From: Candidatus Poribacteria bacterium
GTDB taxonomy: Bacteria; Poribacteria; WGA-4E; DTYX01
Assembly (NCBI GenBank): GCA_012961655.1
Contig: DTYX01000945.1
Coordinates: 1 to 5,564, forward strand
Direction: 5' to 3'
DNA length: 5,564 bases
Shown: positions 1-5,564 of the stretch, in pieces
Position numbering within the stretch: position 1 is the first letter of the stretch
How the letters are laid out: every line of letters starts with the position of its first letter
Made by a program: the position numbers and the translations under genes
The notes under the pieces: generated by a model
What the model saw: only the letters and a program-made list of their open reading frames with translations
Databases searched by the model: none
Told to the model about the DNA's origin: nothing

Positions 1-19
1 AATGCATAAATAGTGTTAT

Positions 20-47
20 TTGAAGAAAAAATTGAATTGTATCTAAT
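20..47 (+). promoter_or_regulatory. Possible sigma-70-type promoter for the lipoprotein gene
   Basis: TTGAAG at 20-25 (four of six matches to the -35 consensus) is followed after 16 bases by TCTAAT at 42-47 (five of six matches to the -10 consensus). A transcript would begin near 53-55, which would fit a start codon at 73 better than one at 61. The surrounding DNA is AT-rich, where such matches arise easily by chance, so this is only a candidate. Confidence 0.2.
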
Positions 48-60
48 TCTGGAAATAACT

Positions 61-561
61 ATGAGAAGCAGCATGAACAAGAAACGTTTTCCCATAAATA
101 TTATTCTCTTATATTTCTGCCTCATCTCTCTCCTGTTCATCTTTCTAGCTTGTGGTGATGAGGGAGAAACAACGGTGTCTTCTGATTCTACCACAGAAGA
201 TGGTGGAAATGGACAGATACCAGGCGATACCGATGGCGTACAGCCGCCAGCTAACGGTGAAGAGCCTCCAGCAGGGCCGGAGATTTCATTCGCTAAAGAT
301 ATTAAACCCATCTTTGACGCAAGTTGTAATTTCCAAGGCTGTCATGGCGCAAATCCTCCATCTCAGTTGTTGCTAACTTCCTACGATAATTTGAAGAAGG
401 GCGGCAGAAGCGGTCCAGCTTTTATTGCTAAAAATGCCAAAGATAGTTTGATTGTAAAAAGGATAGAGCCTGGAGGTGGTATGCCGCCTGGCGGACAGTT
501 GGCTGATGAACAGGTAGATAAAATAAAGAAGTGGATTGATGAAGGCGGCGAGAATAACTGA
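61..561 (+). CDS. Lipoprotein with a single c-type cytochrome domain
   Basis: A 166-residue exported protein. It has a basic start (MNKKR), a hydrophobic stretch at about residues 12-30, and a lipobox-like FLAC with Cys31, which suggests lipid anchoring. Phe at -3 makes the lipobox imperfect. A Gly/Asp/Pro-rich linker (about 32-75) leads to a small cytochrome fold containing CNFQGCH at residues 89-95, a CX4CH haem motif, and GGGMPPGG with Met141 as the likely distal haem ligand. The last residues form an amphipathic helix (KIKKWIDEGG) typical of class I cytochromes. It probably carries electrons at a membrane surface or in the periplasm, but no partner gene is visible. The ORF is open from a GTG at 13, just after a TAA at 7-9. 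ATG 61 has GGAA six bases upstream; ATG 73 has AGAAG four bases upstream and gives a more typical signal peptide. The start is therefore uncertain, but the family assignment is solid. Confidence 0.8.
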   Translation: MRSSMNKKRFPINIILLYFCLISLLFIFLACGDEGETTVSSDSTTEDGGNGQIPGDTDGVQPPANGEEPPAGPEISFAKDIKPIFDASCNFQGCHGANPPSQLLLTSYDNLKKGGRSGPAFIAKNAKDSLIVKRIEPGGGMPPGGQLADEQVDKIKKWIDEGGENN

Positions 562-773
562 TTTTTAAACGCTCTGTATAGGCTTTGCCTTCTATAGTAA
601 ACTCGTATGCGCTGACTCTGATTAAGTTGGGCAGGTCTTTTTCCGCTCCTTGTGCGAAAAATTGAAGCGGGCTGGGGGATTTGAATAGCGCCTGCTTTCC
701 GATGCCAATTGGGAAAGGGATGCACAACTTTTCCCGGCCGTTTCCAAACTTTGATTGACGTTGGCGCTGTTGC
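562..773. other. Stretch without a supportable gene
   Basis: No plus-strand reading frame of useful length is present here. The minus strand is open in two frames, and one gives protein-like text (for example AYEFTIEGKAYTERL at about 575-620). That frame runs on without a stop into the antisense of the lipoprotein gene, and no family could be recognised. It may be the decayed downstream half of the TPR fragment at 774-947. Confidence 0.4.
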
Positions 774-947
774 CTGAGCGTTCTTGTCTATGTCTGCCAA
801 ACAGAGCGCTTGATGGTAATACGCTTGAGCATAGTTCGGGTTCAGTTCCGCCGCTTTTTGGTCAGGTTTAATCTCAACAGCTTTCAAGAATATTGCTTCT
901 GCTTCGCTCCATTCGCCAGCGAAAAGATGTTTCCACCCTTCTGTCAT
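774..947 (-). pseudogene. TPR-repeat protein fragment, probably frameshifted
   Basis: Reading from an ATG at 947 on the minus strand, 58 codons encode TPR-like text. The first repeat contains EGWKHLFAGEWSEAEAIF followed by LKAVEIKPD. The second starts LNPNYAQAYYHQALCLADI. The Trp/Leu/Gly/Tyr/Ala/Ala/Pro spacing fits tetratricopeptide repeats, which mediate protein-protein contacts. Downstream of about 774 the same frame becomes rich in Pro, Arg and Lys and no longer resembles a TPR, while other frames look more protein-like, as expected after a frameshift. A full TPR protein would have more repeats. It runs convergently to the lipoprotein gene and divergently from the regulator fragment at 990. 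It could also be a very short intact TPR protein, which I think less likely. Confidence 0.45.
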
Positions 948-989
948 AATCTCATCTAATACGCAGCTGCCGCTCAAGGCGCTGAAAGG

Positions 990-1559
990 GTGGAACACAG
1001 CGCTAACACGGTTGTCGGAACCGCTTGTCGATTGCTTTCTCATCCGAAAGCGGAACGAATAGAAGGTTTTCCCCTGCAAGTGCCAATGATTTTCCAGGCT
1101 GAAAATGAAAAAGAAAGAAGGGACCAACTGGAAAAATATGGTGTTTTGAATACATACGAGCAGCTTTTAGACGTAGATGTTGTGGTAACAGGGATTGGCC
1201 CTTTTGATGGAAGTTCTGCCGCTGCTGTTTTAAGCCAAAGATTAAGCGAATTGGGGCGCAATGTAGAAACACTAGAGGAGCTTAGGCAAGCGGGAGGCGT
1301 CTTTGATATTTTATATCAAGTTGCTGATAAGGAAGCTTTTCCGGTAAAATGTCGTTTGAATGAGTTCGTCGTTGGAATTCCTTTAGAGCGCTTGAAACAG
1401 ATGAAGGCAAGCGATGAGAAGAGAGTTATCGCCATAGCTGGCGGTAAAAACAAAGTAGAGGCCATTATCGCAGCCAGAAGATGTTATGATACGCTTATTA
1501 CAGATGAAATGACCGCCAGGGAAATTGATGGATTAATGCAGAGTCAGATTAAGCAATAG
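990..1559 (+). pseudogene. SorC/DeoR-type regulator, C-terminal effector domain only
   Basis: The 189-codon frame matches the later part of the sugar-binding domain of SorC-family transcription regulators (Pfam Sugar-bind). Visible signatures, numbered from GTG 990, are VVVTGIGPFD (Gly68-Ile-Gly70), a Gly-Gly-Val-Phe-Asp-Ile segment near 102, a stretch ending VVGIPLERLKQM, AGGKNKVEAI at 150-159 and LITDEMTAREI from 172. In the family this domain binds a phosphorylated sugar and controls an N-terminal helix-turn-helix domain. Full proteins are about 310-330 residues. Here the helix-turn-helix and the first part of the effector domain are absent, and upstream DNA belongs to an antisense TPR fragment. 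The GTG start has no convincing ribosome site, and the next in-frame ATG is at 1086. The frame is otherwise free of stops, so the truncation may be recent. Any product could not bind DNA through the usual domain. The recognisable homology begins around 1015-1050; the exact breakpoint is not resolved. Confidence 0.7.
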
Positions 1560-1561
1560 GT

Positions 1562-1572
1562 CATGGACCATG
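1562..1572. repeat. 11-base perfect palindrome before the helicase gene
   Basis: CATGG, a single A, then CCATG form a perfect inverted repeat three bases after the regulator fragment's stop and about 38 bases before the helicase start codon. The position would suit an operator for the helicase operon. A palindrome this short can arise by chance, and no second copy is present before the DUF1156 gene. Confidence 0.3.
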
Positions 1573-1600
1573 TTTAGTGCATACTTATCACTTTGTCTGC

Positions 1601-1604
1601 GGAG
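1601..1604 (+). promoter_or_regulatory. Ribosome binding site fixing the helicase start
   Basis: GGAG lies six bases before ATG 1611, close to ideal Shine-Dalgarno spacing. An in-frame TTG at 1593 would add six residues but would place this GGAG inside the coding region, and it has no such site of its own. ATG 1611 is therefore preferred. Confidence 0.7.
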
Positions 1605-1610
1605 ATAAAA

Positions 1611-4600
1611 ATGATTGATTTCAACACCGGTGACATAGTAGCTGGCTTAGAGCCAGATGAACACGTGGAGATTAGGAAAGTCAAGTCCTTTGGAAGTAAA
1701 TTCCTCCTCGAAGGGGTTGGGGTACAATCACGTCGTGAAATCCGCCGTCCTTTAAGCGAAAATGAACTGGCGCAACTCGTCAAGGTGCGCGGGTCGGATT
1801 ACAGTTATGATGGCGATGCGGAGGCTTTTCTCCTGGGTGTTGAGGCGATGCGCATTCAGACGGCTTACCAGTTCGACCCGCTATTCGCCGTCAATTCCAG
1901 CGCCGTTGACATACTCCCCCATCAGATCGAGGCAGTCTACCGTTATATTCTGCCTCTGCCCAGAATCCGCTTTCTGCTCGCTGACGACACCGGCGCGGGA
2001 AAAACGATAATGGCTGGATTGCTCATCAAAGAATTGCTATTCCGCGGTGTGCTGGATAAAGTTCTCATTATCACCCCAGGCGGCTTGACACGTCAGTGGC
2101 AGGATGAGATGCAGGATAAATTTGGGCTTAACTTCCGTCTGATTAACAAAGCCTCCTTTGATGCAGAGCCAGGCCAGTTCGCCCGCGACGAAGGCTTTTT
2201 CATCACTTCTATCGATTTCATTTCTCGAAACGAAGTATGTCTTAATTCCGCAGTGCAAACGCAGTGGGATATGGTTATCGTGGATGAGGCGCATAAGCTT
2301 AGCGCCTACGAATACGGCACGAAGCTGGAAAAGAGCGGGCGATACGAAGCCATTGAGGAACTCAGTTCCCGCACCGACCATCTGCTTTTCCTCACTGCAA
2401 CGCCACATCGGGGACGAAGGGATTCGTTCCGCAGGTTGCTGATGATTCTGGACCCTGACCTTTTCCAGAAGGACGAACTGGTGACAAAGCGCATCCACGA
2501 TGAAGTCTCTAACTACATCGAAGGCGCGACGGAAATCTCCAATGCCAGAAACCGCTTCTTTCTCAGGAGACTCAAGGAAGAGATGGTTGACTGGAATGAT
2601 AAGCCGCTTTTCAAGCCTCGTTATACCAATACGAGCGGCTATGAGCTTACGGAAGCAGAACTTGAACTCTACAACGCCGTCACCCGCTACGTCCGCTCAC
2701 GTCGAAAAGAAGCCAGGGCAAGGAGAAACCAATACGTAGAGTTGACTTTGATGGTCATGCAGAGAAGGCTTGCTAGCAGTATCCACGCGATTACACGGAC
2801 GCTTGAAAATCGACTAAACGCTTTGAAAGAAGTGCTTCAAATCCTCCGCGATTCCTCCCGTTCGGAAACTGAAAAGAAGCGTCTGATTCGGGACAGCGGT
2901 GAAGATATCCCCCAGGACATCTTCGAGTATGAGGATATAGATGAGGTACAACGCGATGAGGTGGATAGGCGAATTTTCCGCCAGGTCCTCACCGACAACC
3001 CAAGGGACGTCAAGAGGGAGATTGGTGAAGTTGCCGAACTTCATCAGATGGCTCAATCTCTACGTCATCACACCGAAGCCAAGTTCTCTGAGCTTCTAAA
3101 GGTTCTTGATAACTCAGATGTCATGCGCTCGGATGAGGAGAAGTTGATAATTTTCACCGAACACAAAGACACCCTCGATAGCCTCGCAGAAAGGCTTACA
3201 TCTTTCGGATATACCGTGGTAACGATTCACGGTGGGATGGCCGTTGAGGCGCGAAAGCAAGCTCAGAGGGAATTCCGTATCAGGGCGAAAATTCTTGTCG
3301 CCACCGACGCCGCTGGCGAAGGGATAAACCTCCAGTTCTGCCGGTATCTGATTAACTGGGATATCCCCTGGAACCCCAACCGCCTCGAACAACGCATGGG
3401 ACGAATTCACCGCTATGGGCAGAAAGATGATGTCTGGGTCTACAATCTCGTCGCCACCAACACCCGCGAGGGCAAGGTTCTGGAAAAGGTGCTGAAAAAA
3501 CTTGACGTTATGCGTGAACAGATGGGCGAGGATAGAGTCTACGACGTGGTGGACGAACTATACGAGGGAGTGCCTCTGATTCAACTCATCGAGCGGTCGA
3601 TTGACCAGGAGGACACATCTTTAGTTGAGAGAGAGACAGAGGAGTATATCCGAAGGATTAGCGAAGGCAAGGCTCGTTCCCTTGTTGAGCTACATAGTAA
3701 TCGCTCTTTGTCTTCACGACTCGACCTGAAGTCAGCTAAGGAGCTTAGGGATATATCAGATGAAAATCGCCTACAACCCTGCTTCATCCAGCGCTTCTTC
3801 AGGACAGCCTACCAGTCGGCGGGTGGAACTATCACTGAAAACCATCAATTCCCCGTCTTCCATGTCGGAGAAACACCGAGCGCTATCATGGACGTAGCCC
3901 GTCAAATTGGACTTCCACTGGCTGAGAAATACGACACGCCATTCGTTTTCGACAAAGACTTAGTTAGCGTCGCAAGCCCAATCAGAGTGCCAGAAAACAC
4001 GAAACTTCTCGCGCCTGGGCATCCGCTCTTTGTCGCCGTAATCGAGTGGGCGAGAAGGCGCGCTCAGGATGCGTTTGCGAAAGGCGCGACGCTTGTTGAC
4101 CCAAACATTCCACAGCCATATAAATTCTGGCTCACCCGTTCGACCATCGAGGATGGCCGGCACGAAAGCAAAAAGCGATTGGCAGTGGTTCACGAAGTAA
4201 CCACTGAGCGAAGCGAACATGAACAACTGCGTCTGGTTGTCAGAGACTATACTGAGCCAAATGAAACGGTGTTGCGAGCCATCTCCCCAGCCTATCTGCT
4301 TAATTGCATCGCGCCGGATTCACCTGCTGAACTGCCGGCTTTGCCTTTCATGAGCACTGATGAAATCCAGTTGTGGGCTTATGAACAGATTACTGAGCCG
4401 CAACTTAACGAGGTAAAAGAGAGCCGCCAACAGGAATGCGAACTTCGACGCAAGTACCTGAACACGACTTTTACCGACCTCATCTTGGAACTTCAGGACC
4501 AGCTCAACGACCTTCAGCAGGCTCAACTTTTCGGCGAGGATACGACTGAGGAATACGACAAACTGGATGAGCGGATGAAGACCCTCAAGGAACGCAAGCT

Positions 4601-5144
4601 GATTCGTCTAAAAGAACTCGAACAGATGGCAAAATTAAGCGCAAACCTGCCGGAGATAATCACGTCAGCGGTTGTCATTCCACCGCCTGACGCCGTAGAA
4701 TTCGCAAGAATTCAGGAGCCTGATGAAGTGAGTCAGGGTATACCGATGCGGCGCGACGACGAGGTGGAGCGGATTGCCATGGAAGTAGCGATGCAATATG
4801 AGCAAAACCGCGGCTGGACACCGTATGATGTCTCCATGAACGGTGAACACTACGACATCCGCTCTGAATCGCCAATAGGCGAAAAGCGTTTCATCGAAGT
4901 AAAAGGGCGCGCTGGGACGGGGGCGATTGTCCTTACCGCGCCGGAGACTGATAAGCTCCGTCAGTTGGACGACCGGGCGTTCCTCTACATCGTGACTTTC
5001 TGCAAAACCGAACACCCGTGCTTGCGTATCATCCAGAACCCTATCTCCCATCTGACCCTTGAACCGCTTTATAGAAAGATCCAATATGTCGTAAGACAAT
5101 CAACCTGGGCTGAACACGGAGAGGTAATCCAGGCATTTGGGTAA
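1611..5144 (+). CDS. SNF2/RapA-like helicase with C-terminal DUF3883 (DrmD-like)
   Basis: A 1177-residue superfamily 2 ATPase expected to translocate on double-stranded DNA in the cytoplasm. Domain order: a beta-rich N-terminal region (1-95); LPHQ with Gln105; Walker A DDTGAGKT at 125-132 (Lys131); DEAH at 225-228; LTATPHRG from 261; a long charged insert with QRRLASS at 384-390; the second RecA-like domain from LIIFTEHKDT at 512, with ATDAAGEGIN at 564-573 and QRMGRIHRYGQ at 594-604. All the ATPase motifs look intact. A C-terminal region holds APGHPL at 801-806, as in RapA-related proteins, then a predicted coiled coil (about 944-1010). The last about 120 residues are DUF3883 (Pfam NOV_C), with Asp1082 and FIEVKG containing Glu1096-Val-Lys1098, resembling a PD-(D/E)XK nuclease core. 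Proteins of this build occur beside DUF1156 methyltransferases in anti-phage loci, including DrmD of class 1 DISARM. The DUF1156 gene follows after 144 bases in the same direction, which supports a defence role. The family assignment is firm; DrmD identity specifically is likely but unproven. Confidence 0.92.
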   Translation: MIDFNTGDIVAGLEPDEHVEIRKVKSFGSKFLLEGVGVQSRREIRRPLSENELAQLVKVRGSDYSYDGDAEAFLLGVEAMRIQTAYQFDPLFAVNSSAVDILPHQIEAVYRYILPLPRIRFLLADDTGAGKTIMAGLLIKELLFRGVLDKVLIITPGGLTRQWQDEMQDKFGLNFRLINKASFDAEPGQFARDEGFFITSIDFISRNEVCLNSAVQTQWDMVIVDEAHKLSAYEYGTKLEKSGRYEAIEELSSRTDHLLFLTATPHRGRRDSFRRLLMILDPDLFQKDELVTKRIHDEVSNYIEGATEISNARNRFFLRRLKEEMVDWNDKPLFKPRYTNTSGYELTEAELELYNAVTRYVRSRRKEARARRNQYVELTLMVMQRRLASSIHAITRTLENRLNALKEVLQILRDSSRSETEKKRLIRDSGEDIPQDIFEYEDIDEVQRDEVDRRIFRQVLTDNPRDVKREIGEVAELHQMAQSLRHHTEAKFSELLKVLDNSDVMRSDEEKLIIFTEHKDTLDSLAERLTSFGYTVVTIHGGMAVEARKQAQREFRIRAKILVATDAAGEGINLQFCRYLINWDIPWNPNRLEQRMGRIHRYGQKDDVWVYNLVATNTREGKVLEKVLKKLDVMREQMGEDRVYDVVDELYEGVPLIQLIERSIDQEDTSLVERETEEYIRRISEGKARSLVELHSNRSLSSRLDLKSAKELRDISDENRLQPCFIQRFFRTAYQSAGGTITENHQFPVFHVGETPSAIMDVARQIGLPLAEKYDTPFVFDKDLVSVASPIRVPENTKLLAPGHPLFVAVIEWARRRAQDAFAKGATLVDPNIPQPYKFWLTRSTIEDGRHESKKRLAVVHEVTTERSEHEQLRLVVRDYTEPNETVLRAISPAYLLNCIAPDSPAELPALPFMSTDEIQLWAYEQITEPQLNEVKESRQQECELRRKYLNTTFTDLILELQDQLNDLQQAQLFGEDTTEEYDKLDERMKTLKERKLIRLKELEQMAKLSANLPEIITSAVVIPPPDAVEFARIQEPDEVSQGIPMRRDDEVERIAMEVAMQYEQNRGWTPYDVSMNGEHYDIRSESPIGEKRFIEVKGRAGTGAIVLTAPETDKLRQLDDRAFLYIVTFCKTEHPCLRIIQNPISHLTLEPLYRKIQYVVRQSTWAEHGEVIQAFG

Positions 5145-5194
5145 TTTTGATTAATAATGTTGCTGTTATTCCATTTTCTCTCTATGCCCCTTTT

Positions 5195-5239
5195 CGCTGC
5201 ATTCTTTACGTTTCACGTTTTACGAAAAAAAATGCTGCG
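5195..5239. other. Imperfect inverted repeat in the helicase-methyltransferase spacer
   Basis: The arms are CGCTGCATTCTTT (5195-5207) and the stretch at 5227-5239, which pair over 13 positions with two mismatches around a 19-base loop. No T-run follows on the plus strand, so it is not a standard intrinsic terminator. It could slow transcription or affect translation of the DUF1156 gene 50 bases downstream, or it may be the residue of an insertion. Confidence 0.3.
5205..5224 (+). repeat. Three short tandem T-rich ACG units
   Basis: TTTACG, TTTCACG and TTTTACG follow one another directly and end in a run of eight A. The units vary by one base in length or sequence. The array lies in the loop and inner arm of the inverted repeat at 5195-5239. 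Its function is unknown. Simple arrays like this occur between genes in some environmental genomes and may simply be slippage products. Confidence 0.5.
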
Positions 5240-5274
5240 GGGATGCTCGGGCTAAAAATGTGTATAGCCTCAAT

Positions 5275-5280
5275 AGAAGG
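5275..5280 (+). promoter_or_regulatory. Ribosome binding site of the DUF1156 gene
   Basis: AGAAGG ends eight bases before ATG 5289. It supports this start, which also places the conserved DUF1156 N-terminal motif at the distance from the first Met expected for the family. Confidence 0.65.
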
Positions 5281-5288
5281 AAAGTATC

Positions 5289-5564
5289 ATGACCTGTCCA
5301 CGTCTTATCGAAGTAGCTTTGCCAATTCGAGAAATCTCAGCCGAAAGCGTTCGGGATAAATCCCTGCGCCACGGGCATATCTCAACGCTTCATCTCTGGT
5401 GGGCGCGTCGTCCGCTGGCGGCGTCACGCGCCATCGTCTTCGCCTCCCTCGTGCCAGACCCGGACAATCCCGAATGTCCCCCGGAATTCCGCAATGCCGT
5501 AGAACGCTTGCCCAAAGACGAAATTCCCTCGATTCTCAGAGCCTACCGGCGGGGACGGCAATGG
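5289..5564 (+). CDS. DUF1156 adenine-specific DNA methyltransferase, 5' part
   Basis: The first 92 codons of a gene that runs off the window. The N-terminus has the DUF1156 signature: a short strand-like start ending IEVALPIREIS, then SLRHGHISTLHLWWARRPLA with LHLWWARRPLAA at residues 34-45, and FASLVPDP to residue 58. Family members are usually about 900-1000 residues, contain a Zn-ribbon and carry an N6-adenine methyltransferase domain with an (N/D)PP(Y/F/W) catalytic motif further on; that part lies outside this window. In defence loci the enzyme is thought to methylate host DNA and so mark it as self, while partner helicase, ATPase and nuclease proteins act on unmodified phage DNA. It follows the SNF2-DUF3883 helicase in the same direction, and both are probably in one operon. 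The 144-base gap leaves room for an internal promoter, but no good one is seen. Confidence 0.88.
   Translation, partial: MTCPRLIEVALPIREISAESVRDKSLRHGHISTLHLWWARRPLAASRAIVFASLVPDPDNPECPPEFRNAVERLPKDEIPSILRAYRRGRQW

Noticed and set aside
13..60. GTG start at 13 for the cytochrome lipoprotein
   Set aside because: It would put an acidic, non-signal segment (starting LFEEKIELYL) in front of a normal basic-hydrophobic signal peptide; ATG 61 or 73 gives a proper lipoprotein start.
577..596. Small hairpin TATAG...CTATA after the lipoprotein gene, as a terminator
   Set aside because: The stem is five mostly A-T pairs with no T-run after it on either strand.
1034..1051. Hairpin GCTTTC...GAAAGC near the start of the regulator fragment
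   Set aside because: Six pairs only, inside a frame with protein homology nearby and overlapped by an alternative pairing; nothing shows it is functional.
381..1127. Long 248-codon minus-strand frame
   Set aside because: Only its middle (774-947) resembles a protein family; its ends are antisense to the cytochrome gene and to the regulator fragment.
5147..5359. 70-codon plus-strand frame starting at TTG 5147
   Set aside because: It has no ribosome site or recognisable domain, covers the repeat-rich spacer, and overlaps the well-supported DUF1156 start in another frame.
1..5564. CRISPR array, tRNA, rRNA, insertion sequence or integrase
   Set aside because: No regularly spaced repeats, cloverleaf, rRNA-like segments or transposase motifs were seen on either strand.

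Overview
The window looks like bacterial DNA from a Gram-negative, probably uncultured environmental lineage. The evidence is a membrane-anchored lipoprotein carrying a single c-type cytochrome domain of the kind frequent in Planctomycetes and related or candidate phyla, followed by a chromosomal region with decayed genes and then the start of a defence-type operon. The phylum cannot be fixed from this sequence alone.

Layout. (1) Positions 61-561, plus strand: a small lipoprotein with a Pro/Gly/Asp-rich linker and a monoheme cytochrome c domain with an unusual CX4CH haem motif. (2) Positions 562-989: no intact gene. The minus strand holds a short tetratricopeptide-repeat (TPR) stretch (774-947) that loses its frame, convergent with the lipoprotein gene. 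(3) Positions 990-1559, plus strand: the C-terminal effector-binding part of a SorC/DeoR-type transcription regulator without its DNA-binding domain, read here as a truncated pseudogene. (4) Positions 1611-5144, plus strand: a complete 1177-residue SNF2/RapA-like helicase ending in a DUF3883 domain. (5) Positions 5145-5288: a T-rich spacer with a short repeated ACG motif and an imperfect inverted repeat. (6) Positions 5289-5564: the first 92 codons of a DUF1156 adenine-specific DNA methyltransferase, cut by the window edge.

How the genes work together. The helicase and the DUF1156 protein lie in the same direction, each with a good ribosome binding site. This pairing is characteristic of restriction-like anti-phage loci related to class 1 DISARM (drmD-drmMI) and to DUF1156/DUF499 helicase-methylase-ATPase loci. 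The simplest reading is that the left edge of a defence operon starts at about 1600, placed beside broken chromosomal genes, and that the rest of the operon lies beyond position 5564. The lipoprotein is probably an unrelated resident gene.
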